Assembly: GCA_032622095.1 (NCBI GenBank)
Contig: CP136066.1
Location: forward strand, 4,303,784 to 4,367,783
DNA from: Siphonodentalium dalli
Taxonomy: Eukaryota > Mollusca > Scaphopoda > Gadilida > Siphonodentaliidae
Direction: 5' to 3'
Length of the DNA stretch: 64,000 nucleotides
Positions 53,472 to 63,485 of the stretch are shown one piece after another. Numbering within the stretch: the stretch's first letter is position 1; each line of letters opens with the position of its first letter. The position numbers were made by a program, and so were the translations under genes. A model generated the notes under the pieces. It worked only from the letters and a program-made list of their open reading frames with translations. It did not search any database and was not told the origin of the DNA.

Positions 53472-53701
53472 TCGGCTGAAATGGTGCGCGCGCAAATTTC
53501 GCCTGCTTTTAATAGTCAAACCGGACGAAATTTGGAAATATCGATTCTCTTTGTTGAATCATTTATGAATGCCGGAGAATTCCAACGGAACCTGTTTCTC
53601 GCAGCACGATGTGCGAAAGATCTAGTGTTCAATGGAAATAACTAATTTGAACATCACATCGGCGCCGCCTTGACTTTACTATGAGGGAATTGGCTCTCGC
53701 T

Positions 53702-53774
53702 GGCCTCGTGGCCTAATGGATAAGGCGTCTGACTTCGAATCAGAATATTGCGAGTTCGAGTCTCGTCGGGGTCG
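53702..53774 (+). tRNA. tRNA-Arg(TCG), array 2 copy 38
   Basis: Base-45 marker only. Confidence 0.91.
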
Positions 53775-54047
53775 ATTGATTTTTATAACATTTTTATGTT
53801 TCCAAATGGTCAAGTTTGGTGTCACCATCGGCTATGGGTTTGACATGCGCATATTGAGTGTTAATCGGCGCCATTTCGAAGTTAGCACATGTTTGGTATC
53901 AAATGACAGTCAAGACCATATTCGGTTATTGGAAATTTGTCCAGGTTCAAAATCAAGCGCAGACTCCATTGTATAAGCGGAAAAATGGTCTATTGGAAAT
54001 ATAAAAACAAACAAAAGATACAAAATATGTATAAAATTTTTCTCCAC

Positions 54048-54140
54048 TCCCTCGAACCGGATTCGAAGCAGTGACCTAAGGACAGCTGACAACGTCGTAG
54101 CATCTACAGTCCTCCGCTCTACCAACTGAGCTATCGAGGG
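54048..54140 (-). tRNA. tRNA-Tyr(GTA), array 2 copy 38, A38G/G53C variant
   Basis: Allele of 46688. Confidence 0.6.
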
Positions 54141-54370
54141 TCGGCTGAAATGGTGCGCGCGCAAATTTCGCCAGGTTTTAATAGTCAAACTGGACGAAAT
54201 TTGGAAATATCGATTCTCTTTGTTAAATCATTTATGAATGCCGGAGAATTCCAACGGAACCTGTTTCTCGCAGCACGATGTGCGAAAGATCTAGTGTTCA
54301 ATGGAAATAACTAATTTGAACATCACATTGGCGCCGCCTTGACTTTACTATGAGGGAATTGGCTCTCGCT

Positions 54371-54443
54371 GGCCTCGTGGCCTAATGGATAAGGCGTCTG
54401 ACTTCGAATCAGAAGATTGCGAGTTCGAGTCTCGTCGGGGTCG
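54371..54443 (+). tRNA. tRNA-Arg(TCG), array 2 copy 39
   Basis: Back to the consensus; the marked sublineage ends here. Confidence 0.94.
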
Positions 54444-54716
54444 ATTAATTTTTATAACATTTTTATGTTTCCAAATGGTCAAGTTTGGTGTCACCATCGG
54501 CTATGGGTTTGACATGCGCATATTGAGTGTTAATCGGCGCCATTTCGAAGTTAGCACATGTTTGGTATCAAATGACAGTCAAGACCATATTCGGTTATTG
54601 GAAATTTGTCCAGGTTCAAAATCAAGCGCAGACTCCATTTTATAAGCGGAAAAATGGTCTATTGGAAATATAAAAACAAACAAAAGAGACAAAATATGTA
54701 TAAAATTTTTCTCCAC

Positions 54717-54809
54717 TCCCTCGAACCGGATTCGATCCAGTGACCTAAGGATAGCTGACAACGTCGTAGCATCTACAGTCCTCCGCTCTACCAACTGAGC
54801 TATCGAGGG
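54717..54809 (-). tRNA. tRNA-Tyr(GTA), array 2 copy 39, T54 variant
   Basis: T54 to A alters an invariant T-loop and B-box base; possibly inactive. Confidence 0.65.
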
Positions 54810-55039
54810 TCGGCTGAAATGGTGGGCGCGCAAATTTCGCCTGCTTTTAATAGTCAAACCGGACGAAATTTGGAAATATCGATTCTCTTTGTTGAATCAT
54901 TTATGAATGCCGGAGAATTCCAACGGAACCTGTTTCTCGCAGCACGATGTGCGAAAGATCTAGTGTTCAATGGAAATAACTAATTTGAACATCACATTGG
55001 CGCCGCCTTGACTTTACTATGAGGGAATTGGCTCTCGCT

Positions 55040-55112
55040 GGCCTCGTGGCCTAATGGATAAGGCGTCTGACTTCGAATCAGAAGATTGCGAGTTCGAGTC
55101 TCGTCGGGGTCG
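55040..55112 (+). tRNA. tRNA-Arg(TCG), array 2 copy 40
   Basis: Matches the consensus. Confidence 0.94.
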
Positions 55113-55385
55113 ATTAATTTTTATAACATTTTTATGTTTCCAAATGGTCAAGTTTGGTGTCACCATCGGCTATGGGTTTGACATGCGCATATTGAGTGTT
55201 AATCGGCGCCATTTCGAAGTTAGCACATGTTTGGTATCAAATGACAGTCAAGACCATATTCGGTTATTGGAAATTTGTCCAGGTTCAAAATCAAGCGCAG
55301 ACTCCATTGTATAAGCGGAAAAATGGTCTATTGGAAATATAAAAACAAACAAAAGATACAAAATATGTATAAAAATTTTCTCCAC

Positions 55386-55478
55386 TCCCTCGAACGGGAT
55401 TCGAACCAGTGACCTAAGGATAGCTGACAGCGTCGTAGCATCTACAGTCCTCCGCTCTACCAACTGAGCTATCGAGGG
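55386..55478 (-). tRNA. tRNA-Tyr(GTA), array 2 copy 40, T-stem variant
   Basis: G63 to C plus one intron change. Confidence 0.8.
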
Positions 55479-55708
55479 TCGGCTGAAATGGTGGGCGCGC
55501 AAATTTCGCCTGCTTTTAATAGTCAAACCGGACGAAATTGGGAAATATCGATTCTCTTTGTTGAATCATTTATGAATGCCGGAGAATTCCAACGGAACCT
55601 GTTTCTCGCAGCACGATGTGCGAAAGATCTAGTGTTCAATGGAAATAACTAATTTGAACATCACATTGGCGCCGCCTTGACTTTACTATGAGGGAATTGG
55701 CTCTCGCT

Positions 55709-55781
55709 GGCCTCGTGACCTAATGGATAAGGCGTCTGACTTCGAATCAGAAGATTGCGAGTTCGAGTCTCGTCGGGGTCG
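55709..55781 (+). tRNA. tRNA-Arg(TCG), array 2 copy 41, D-stem variant
   Basis: G10 to A mismatches C25 and alters the A box. Confidence 0.78.
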
Positions 55782-56056
55782 ATTAATTTTTATAACATTT
55801 TTATGTTTCCAAATGGTCAAGTTTGGTGTCACCATCGGCTATGGGTTTGACATGCGCATATTGAGTGTTAATCGGCGCCATTTCGAAGTTAGCACATGTT
55901 TGGTATCAAATGACAGTCAAGACCATATTCGGTTATTGGAAATTTGTCCAGGTTCAAAATCAAGCGCAGACTCCATTGTATAAGCGGAAAAAATGGTCTA
56001 TTGGAAATATAAAAACAAACAAAAGATAAAAATATATGTATAACATTTTTCTCCAC

Positions 56057-56149
56057 TCCCTCGAACCGGATTCGAACCAGTGACCTAAGGATAGCTGACA
56101 ACGTCGTAGCATCTACAGTCCTCCGCTCTACCAACTGAGCTATCGAGGG
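56057..56149 (-). tRNA. tRNA-Tyr(GTA), array 2 copy 41
   Basis: Consensus gene with a lost proximal T run. Confidence 0.9.
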
Positions 56150-56379
56150 TCGGCTGAAATGGTGGGCGCGCAAATTTCGCCTGCTTTTAATAGTCAAACC
56201 GGACGAAATTTGGAAATATCGATTCTCTTTGTTGAATCATTTATGAATGCCGGAGAATTCCAACGGAACCTGTTTCTCGCAGCACGATGTGCGAAAGATC
56301 TAGTGTTCAATGGAAATAACTAATTTGAACATCACATTGGCGCCGCCTTGACTTTACTATGAGGGAATTGGCTCTCGCT

Positions 56380-56452
56380 TGCCTCGTGGCCTAATGGATA
56401 AGGCGTCTGACTTCGAATCAGAAGATTGCGAGTTCGAGTCTCGTCGGGGTCG
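56380..56452 (+). tRNA. tRNA-Arg(TCG), array 2 copy 42, G1T
   Basis: The first base is T, mismatching C72 at the acceptor end. Confidence 0.8.
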
Positions 56453-56725
56453 ATTGATTTTTATAACATTTTTATGTTTCCAAATGGTCAAGTTTGGTGT
56501 CACCATCGGCTATGGGTTTGACATGCGCATATTGAGTGTTAATCGGCGCCATTTCGAAGTTAGCACATGTTTGGTATCAAATGACAGTCAAGACCATATT
56601 CGGTGATTGGAAATTTGTCCAGGTTCAAAATCAAGCGCAGACTCCATTGTATAAGCGGAAAAATGGTCTATTGGAAATATAAAAACAAACAAAAGATACA
56701 AAATATGTATAAAATTTTTCTCCAC

Positions 56726-56818
56726 TTCCTCGAACTGGATTCGAACCGGTGACCTAAGGATTGCAGACAACGTCGTAGCATCTACAGTCCTCCGCTCTAC
56801 CAACTGAGCTATCGAGGG
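56726..56818 (-). tRNA. tRNA-Tyr(GTA), array 2 copy 42, several changes
   Basis: T51 to C, G63 to A and a changed last acceptor base, plus intron changes. The most diverged full-length Tyr copy; probably impaired. Confidence 0.55.
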
Positions 56819-57048
56819 TCGGCTGAAATGGTGCGCGCGCAAATTTCGCCAGCTTTTAATAGTCAAACCGGACGAAATTTGGAAATATCGATTCTCTTTG
56901 TTAAATCATTTATGAATGCCGGAGAATTCCAACGGAACCTGTTTCTCGCAGCACGATGTGCGAAAGATCTAGTGTTCAATGGAAATAACTAATTTGAACA
57001 TCACATTGGCGCCGCCTTGACTTTACTATGAGGGAATTGGCTCTCGCT

Positions 57049-57121
57049 GGCCTCGTGGCCTAATGGATAAGGCGTCTGACTTCGAATCAGAAGATTGCGA
57101 GTTCGAGTTTCGTCGGGGTCG
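57049..57121 (+). tRNA. tRNA-Arg(TCG), array 2 copy 43
   Basis: C61 to T makes G53-U61; mild B-box change. Confidence 0.82.
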
Positions 57122-57394
57122 ATTAATTTTTATAACATTTTTATGTTTCCAAATGGTCAAGTTTGGTGTCACCATCGGCTATGGGTTTGACATGCGCATA
57201 TTGAGTGTTAATCGGCGCCATTTCGAAGTTAGCACATGTTTGGTATCAAATGACAGTCAAGACCATATTCGGTTATTGGAAATTTGTCCAGGTTCAAAAT
57301 CAAGCGCAGACTCCATTGTATAAGCGGAAAAATGGTCTATTGGAAATATAAAAACAAACAAAAGATACAAAATATGTATAAAATTTTTCTCCAC

Positions 57395-57487
57395 TCCCTC
57401 GAACCGGATTCGAACCAGTGACCTAAGGATAGCTGACAACGTCGTAGCATCTACAGTCCTCCGCTCTACCAACTGAGCTATCGAGGG
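57395..57487 (-). tRNA. tRNA-Tyr(GTA), array 2 copy 43
   Basis: Matches the consensus. Confidence 0.94.
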
Positions 57488-57717
57488 TCGGCTGAAATGG
57501 TGGGCGCGCAAATTTCGCCTGCTTTTAATAGTCAAACCGGACGAAATTTGGAAATATCGATTCTCTTTGTTGAATCATTTATGAATGCCGGAGAATTCCA
57601 ACGGAACCTGTTTCTCGCAGCACGATGTGCGAAAGATCTAGTGTTCAATGGAAATAACTAATTTGAACATCACATTGGCGCCGCCTTGACTTTACTATGA
57701 GGGAATTGGCTCTCGCT

Positions 57718-57790
57718 GGCATCGTGGCCTAATGGATAAGGCGTCTGACTTCGAATCAGAAGATTGCGAGTTCGAGTCTCGTCGGGGTCG
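57718..57790 (+). tRNA. tRNA-Arg(TCG), array 2 copy 44, C4A
   Basis: C4 to A mismatches G69; shared with 59055. Confidence 0.8.
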
Positions 57791-58063
57791 ATTGATTTTT
57801 ATAACATTTTTATGTTTCCAAATGGTCAAGTTTGGTGTCACCATCGGCTATGGGTTTGACATGCGCATATTGAGTGTTAATCGGCGCCATTTCGAAGTTA
57901 GCACATGTTTGGTATCAAATGACAGTCAAGACCATATTCGGTTATTGGAAATTTGTCCAGGTTCAAAATCAAGCGCAGACTCCATTGTATAAGCGGAAAA
58001 ATGGTCTATTGGAAATATAAAAACAAACAAAAGATAAAAAATATGTATAAAATTTTTCTCCAC

Positions 58064-58156
58064 TCCCTCGAACCGGATTCGAACCAGTGACCTAAGGATA
58101 GCTGACAACGTCGTAGCATCTACAGTCCTCCGCTCTACCAACTGAGCTATCGAGGG
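58064..58156 (-). tRNA. tRNA-Tyr(GTA), array 2 copy 44
   Basis: Consensus gene; one base is missing just upstream of its 5' end. Confidence 0.93.
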
Positions 58157-58385
58157 TCGGCTGAAATGTGGGCGCGCAAATTTCGCCTGCTTTTAATAGT
58201 CAAACCGGACGAAATTTGGAAATATCGATTCTCTTTGTTGAATCATTTATGAATGCCGGAGAATTCCAACGGAACCTGTTTCTCGCAGCACGATATGCGA
58301 AAGATCTAGTGTTCAATGGAAATAACTAATTTGAACATCACATTGGCGCCGCCTTGACTTTACTATGAGGGAATTGGCCCTCGCT

Positions 58386-58458
58386 GGCCTCGTGGCCTAA
58401 TGGATAAGGCGTCTGACTTCGAATCAGAAGATTGCGAGTTCGAGTCTCGTCGGGGTCG
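58386..58458 (+). tRNA. tRNA-Arg(TCG), array 2 copy 45
   Basis: Matches the consensus. Confidence 0.94.
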
Positions 58459-58731
58459 ATTGATTTTTATAACATTTTTATGTTTCCAAATGGTCAAGTT
58501 TGGTGTCACCATCGGCTATGGGTTTGACATGCGCATATTGAGTGTTAATCGGCGCCATTTCGAAGTTAGCACATGTTTGGTATCAAATGACAGTCAAGAC
58601 CATATTCGGTGATTGGAAATTTGTCCAGGTTCAAAATCAAGCGCAGACTCCATTGTATAAGCGGAAAAATGGTCTATTGAAAATATAAAAACAAACAAAA
58701 GATAAAAAATATGTATAAAATTTTTCTCCAC

Positions 58732-58824
58732 TCCCTCGAACCGGATTCGAAGCAGTGACCTAAGGATAGCTGACAACGTCGTAGCATCTACAGTCCTCCG
58801 CTCTACCAACTGAGCCATCGAGGG
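58732..58824 (-). tRNA. tRNA-Tyr(GTA), array 2 copy 45, A9G/G53C variant
   Basis: A9 to G and B-box G53 to C. Confidence 0.6.
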
Positions 58825-59054
58825 TCGGCTGAAATGGTGCGCGCGCAAATTTCGCCAGCTTTTAATAGTCAAACCAGACAAAATTTGGAAATATCGATTC
58901 TCTTTGTTGAATCATTTATGAATGCCGGAGAATTCCAACGGAACCTGTTTCTCGCAGCACGATGTGCGAAAGATCTAGTGTTCAATGGAAATAACTAATT
59001 TGAACATCACATTGGCGCCGCCTTGACTTTACTATGAGGGAATTGGCTCTCGCT

Positions 59055-59127
59055 GGCATCGTGGCCTAATGGATAAGGCGTCTGACTTCGAATCAGAAGA
59101 TTGCGAGTTCGAGTCTCGTCGGGGTCG
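59055..59127 (+). tRNA. tRNA-Arg(TCG), array 2 copy 46, C4A
   Basis: Allele of 57718. Confidence 0.8.
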
Positions 59128-59399
59128 ATTAATTTTTATAACATTTTTATGTTTCCAAATGGTCAAGTTTGGTGTCACCATCGGCTATGGGTTTGACATG
59201 CGCATATTGAGTGTTAATCGGCGCCATTTCGAAGTTAGCACATGTTTGGTATCAAATGACAGTCAAGACCATATTCGGTTATTGGAAATTTGTCCAGGTT
59301 CAAAATCAAGCGCAGACTCCATTGTATAAGCGGAAAATGGTCTATTGGAAATATAAAAACAAACAAAAGATACAAAATATGTATAAAAATTTTCTCCAC

Positions 59400-59492
59400 T
59401 TGTTCGAACCGGATTCGAACCAGTGACCTAAGGATAGCTGACAACGTCGTAGCATCTACAGTCCTCCGCTCTACCAACTGAGCTATCGAGGG
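59400..59492 (-). pseudogene. tRNA-Tyr with broken acceptor 3' end
   Basis: The last acceptor bases read ACA instead of GGG, so pairs 1-72 to 3-70 are lost. Same allele at 60738, two units away. Confidence 0.75.
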
Positions 59493-59722
59493 TCGGCTGA
59501 AATGTTGGGCGCGCAAATTTCGCCTGCTTTTAATAGTCAAACCGGACGAAATTTGGAAATATCGATTCTCTTTGTTGAATCATTTATGAATGCCGGAGAA
59601 TTCCAACGGAACCTGTTTCTCGCAGCACGATGTGCGAAAGATCTAGTGTTCAATGGAAATAACTAATTTGAACATCACATTGGCGCCGCCTTGACTTTAC
59701 TATGAGGGAATTGGCTCTCGCT

Positions 59723-59795
59723 GGCCTCGTGGCCTAATGGATAAGGCGTCTGACTTCGAATCAGAAGATTGCGAGTTCGAGTCTCGTCGGGGTCG
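59723..59795 (+). tRNA. tRNA-Arg(TCG), array 2 copy 47
   Basis: Matches the consensus. Confidence 0.94.
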
Positions 59796-60068
59796 ATTGA
59801 TTTTTATAACATTTTTATGTTTCCAAATGGTCAAGTTTGGTGTCACCATCGGCTATGGGTTTGACATGCGCATATTGAGTGTTAATCGGCGCCATTTCGA
59901 AGTTAGCACATGTTTGGTATCAAATGACAGTCAAGACCATATTCGGTTATTGGAAATTTGTCCAGGTTCAAAATCAAGCGCAGACTCCATTGTATAAGCG
60001 GAAAAATGGTCTATTGGAAATATAAAAACAAAAAAAAGATACAAAATATGTATAAAAATTTTCTCCAC

Positions 60069-60161
60069 TCCCTCGAACGGGATTCGAACCAGTGACCTAA
60101 GGATAGCTGACAACGTCGTAGCATCTACAGTCCTCCGCTCTACCAACTGAGCTATCGAGGG
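60069..60161 (-). tRNA. tRNA-Tyr(GTA), array 2 copy 47, T-stem variant
   Basis: G63 to C; block partner of 61407. Confidence 0.8.
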
Positions 60162-60391
60162 TCGGCTGAAATGGTGCGCGCGCAAATTTCGCCAGCTTTT
60201 AATAGTCAAACCGGACGAAATTTGGAAATATCGATTCTCTTTGTTGAATCATTTATGAATGCCGGAGAATTCCAACGGAACCTGTTTCTCGCAGCACGAT
60301 GTGCGAAAGATCTAGTGTTCAATGGAAATAACTAATTTGAACATCACATTGGCGCCGCCTTGACTTTACTATGAGGGAATTGGCTCTCGCT

Positions 60392-60464
60392 GGCCTCGTG
60401 GCCTAATGGATAAGGCGTCTGACTTCGAATCAGAAGATTGCGAGTTCGAGTCTCGTCGGGGTCG
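60392..60464 (+). tRNA. tRNA-Arg(TCG), array 2 copy 48
   Basis: Matches the consensus. Confidence 0.94.
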
Positions 60465-60737
60465 ATTGATTTTTATAACATTTTTATGTTTCCAAATGGT
60501 CAAGTTTGGTGTCACCATCGGCTATGGGTTTGACATGCGCATATTGAGTGTTAATCGGCGCCATTTCGAAGTTAGCACATGTTTGGTATCAAATGACAGT
60601 CAAGACCATATTCGGTTATTGGAAATTTGTCCAGGTTCAAAATCAAGCGCAGACTCCATTGTATAAGCGGAAAAATGGTCTATTGGAAATATAAAAACAA
60701 ACAAAAGATACAAAATATGTATAAAAATTTTCTCCAC

Positions 60738-60830
60738 TTGTTCGAACCGGATTCGAACCAGTGACCTAAGGATAGCTGACAACGTCGTAGCAGCTACAGT
60801 CCTCCGCTCTACCAACTGAGCTATCGAGGG
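60738..60830 (-). pseudogene. tRNA-Tyr with broken acceptor 3' end
   Basis: As 59400, plus a change of the first intron base. Confidence 0.75.
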
Positions 60831-61060
60831 TCGGCTGAAATGTTGGGCGCGCAAATTTCGCCTGCTTTTAATAGTCAAACCGGACGAAATTTGGAAATAT
60901 CGATTCTCTTTGTTGAATCATTTATGAATGCCGGAGAATTCCAACGGAACCTGTTTCTCGCAGCACGATGTGCGAAAGATCTAGTGTTCAATGGAAATAA
61001 CTAATTTGAACATCACATTGGCGCCGCCTTGACTTTACTATGAGGGAATTGGCTCTCGCT

Positions 61061-61133
61061 GGCCTCGTGGCCTAATGGATAAGGCGTCTGACTTCGAATC
61101 AGAAGATTGCGAGTTCGAGTCTCGTCGGGGTCG
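61061..61133 (+). tRNA. tRNA-Arg(TCG), array 2 copy 49
   Basis: Matches the consensus. Confidence 0.94.
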
Positions 61134-61406
61134 ATTGATTTTTATAACATTTTTATGTTTCCAAATGGTCAAGTTTGGTGTCACCATCGGCTATGGGTTT
61201 GACATGCGCATATTGAGTGTTAATCGGCGCCATTTCGAAGTTAGCACATGTTTGGTATCAAATGACAGTCAAGACCATATTCGGTTATTGGAAATTTGTC
61301 CAGGTTCAAAATCAAGCGCAGACTCCATTGTATAAGCGGAAAAATGGTCTATTGGAAATATAAAAACAAAAAAAAGATACAAAATATGTATAAAAATTTT
61401 CTCCAC

Positions 61407-61499
61407 TCCCTCGAACGGGATTCGAACCAGTGACCTAAGGATAGCTGACAACGTCGTAGCATCTACAGTCCTCCGCTCTACCAACTGAGCTATCGAGGG
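61407..61499 (-). tRNA. tRNA-Tyr(GTA), array 2 copy 49, T-stem variant
   Basis: G63 to C. Confidence 0.8.
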
Positions 61500-61729
61500 T
61501 CGGCTGAAATGGTGTGCGCGCAAATTTCGCCTGCTTTTAATAGTCAAACCGGACGAAATTTGGAAATATCGATTCTCTTTGTTGAATCATTTATGAATGC
61601 CGGAGAATTCCAACGGAACCTGTTTCTCGCAGCACGATGTGCGAAAGATCTAGTGTTCAATGGAAATAACTAATTTGAACATCACATTGGCGCCGCCTTG
61701 ACTTTACTATGAGGGAATTGGCTCTCGCT

Positions 61730-61802
61730 GGCCTCGTGGCCTAATGGATAAGGCGTCTGACTTCGAATCAGAAGATTGCGAGTTCGAGTCTCGTCGGGGT
61801 CG
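61730..61802 (+). tRNA. tRNA-Arg(TCG), array 2 copy 50
   Basis: Matches the consensus. Confidence 0.94.
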
Positions 61803-62075
61803 ATTAATTTTTATAACATTTTTATGTTTCCAAATGGTCAAGTTTGGTGTCACCATCGGCTATGGGTTTGACATGCGCATATTGAGTGTTAATCGGCGCC
61901 ATTTCGAAGTTAGCACATGTTTGGTATCAAATGACAGTCAAGACCATATTCGGTTATTGGAAATTTGTCCAGGTTCAAAATCAAGCGCAGACTCCATTGT
62001 ATAAGCGGAAAAATGGTCTATTGGAAATTTAAAAACAAACAAAAGATAAAAAATATGTATAAAATTTTTCTCCAC

Positions 62076-62168
62076 TCCCTCGAACCGGATTCGAAGCAGT
62101 GACCTAAGGATAGCTGACAACGTCGTAGCATCTACAGTCCTCCGCTCTACCAACTGAGCTATCGAGGG
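62076..62168 (-). tRNA. tRNA-Tyr(GTA), array 2 copy 50, G53C variant
   Basis: B-box G53 to C. Confidence 0.65.
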
Positions 62169-62398
62169 TCGGCTGAAATGGTGCGCGCGCAAATTTCGCC
62201 AGCTTTTAATAGTCAAACCGGACGAAATTTGGAAATATCGATTCTCTTTGTTGAATCATTTATGAATGCCGGAGAATTCCAACGGAACCTGTTTCTCGCA
62301 GCACGATGTGCGAAAGATCTAGTGTTCAATGGAAATAACTAATTTGAACATCACATTGGCGCCGCCTTGACTTTACTATGAGGGAATTGGCTCTCGCT

Positions 62399-62471
62399 GG
62401 CCTCGTGGCCTAATGGATAAGGCGTCTGACTTCGAATCAGAAGATTGCGAGTTCGAGTCTCGTCGGGGTCG
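62399..62471 (+). tRNA. tRNA-Arg(TCG), array 2 copy 51
   Basis: Matches the consensus. Confidence 0.94.
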
Positions 62472-62744
62472 ATTGATTTTTATAACATTTTTATGTTTCC
62501 AAATGGTCAAGTTTGGTGTCACCATCGGCTATGGGTTTGACATGCGCATATTGAGTGTTAATCGGCGCCATTTCGAAGTTAGCACATGTTTGGTATCAAA
62601 TGACAGTCAAGACCATATTCGGTTATTGGAAATTTGTCCAGGTTCAAAATCAAGCGCAGACTCCATTGTATAAGCGGAAAAATGGTCTATTGGAAATATA
62701 AAAACAAACAAAAGATACAAAATATGTATAAAAATTTTCTCCAC

Positions 62745-62837
62745 TCCCTCGAACGGGATTCGAACCAGTGACCTAAGGATAGCTGACAACGTCGTAGCAT
62801 CTACAGTCCTCAGCTCTACCAACTGAGCTATTCAGGG
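62745..62837 (-). pseudogene. tRNA-Tyr, acceptor, anticodon-stem and T-stem damage
   Basis: The acceptor 5' strand is CCCTGAA (two mismatches), a G is T at the D-arm/anticodon-stem junction, and G63 is C. Confidence 0.7.
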
Positions 62838-63067
62838 TCGGCTGAAATGGTGGGCGCGCAAATTTCGCCTGCTTTTAATAGTCAAACCGGACGAAATTTG
62901 GAAATATCGATTCTCTTTGTTGAATCATTTATGAATGCCGGAGAATTCCAACGGAACCTGTTTCTCGCAGCACGATGTGCGAAAGATCTAGTGTTCAATG
63001 GAAATAACTAATTTGAACATCACATTGGCGCCGCCTTGACTTTACTATGAGGGAATTGGCTCTCGCT

Positions 63068-63140
63068 GGCCTCGTGGCCTAATGGATAAGGCGTCTGACT
63101 TCGAATCAGAAGATTGCGAGTTCGAGTCTCGTCGGGGTCG
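63068..63140 (+). tRNA. tRNA-Arg(TCG), array 2 copy 52
   Basis: Consensus; last tRNA-Arg of the array. Confidence 0.94.
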
Positions 63141-63413
63141 ATTAATTTTTATAACATTTTTATGTTTCCAAATGGTCAAGTTTGGTGTCACCATCGGCTA
63201 TGGGTTTGACATGCGCATATTGAGTGTTAATCGGCGCCATTTCGAAGTTAGCACATGTTTGGTATCAAATGACAGTCAAGACCATATTCGGTTATTGGAA
63301 ATTTGTCCAGGTTCAAAATCAAGCGCAGACTCCATTGTATAAGCGGAAAAATGGTCTATTGGAAATATAAAAACAAACAAAAGATAAAAAATATGTATAA
63401 AATTTTTCTCCAC

Positions 63414-63485
63414 TCCCTCGAACCGGATTCGAACCAGTGACCTAAGGATAGCTGACAAGTCGTAGCATCTACAGTCCTCCGCTCT
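63414..63485 (-). pseudogene. tRNA-Tyr interrupted by a poly(A) element
   Basis: The 3' part is intact except for one intron base. The gene stops in the D-loop, where a run of T (A on the minus strand) begins; the 5' half is missing. A and B boxes are therefore separated from any normal 5' end. Confidence 0.9.

Larger units (their letters stand above)
28905..63485. repeat. tRNA array 2: 669-bp Arg/Tyr tandem units
   Basis: About 52 units of 669 bp (668-671) with the same convergent Arg(+)/Tyr(-) layout as array 1, but a different subfamily. It lacks the extra spacer segments of array 1 and has GACATGCGC for TACATGCGC, CATCACATTGGCGCC for CATCGCATTGGGCC, and many other fixed changes. Units vary more than in array 1 and form nested blocks: 7 units (4,681 bp; 29624-34304 repeated at 34305-38985), 5 units (3,346 bp; 44335-47681 repeated from 47682), and 2 units near 59400-61500. 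Many Tyr copies carry B-box or stem damage. The array ends inside a tRNA-Tyr. Confidence 0.95.

Noticed and set aside
28969-63342. Repeated 86-codon plus-strand frames beginning MDKASDFESEDC and the 92-codon minus frames opposite
   Set aside because: These translate tRNA-Arg and tRNA-Tyr with spacer. Peptides of this kind are well-known false genes over tRNA arrays.
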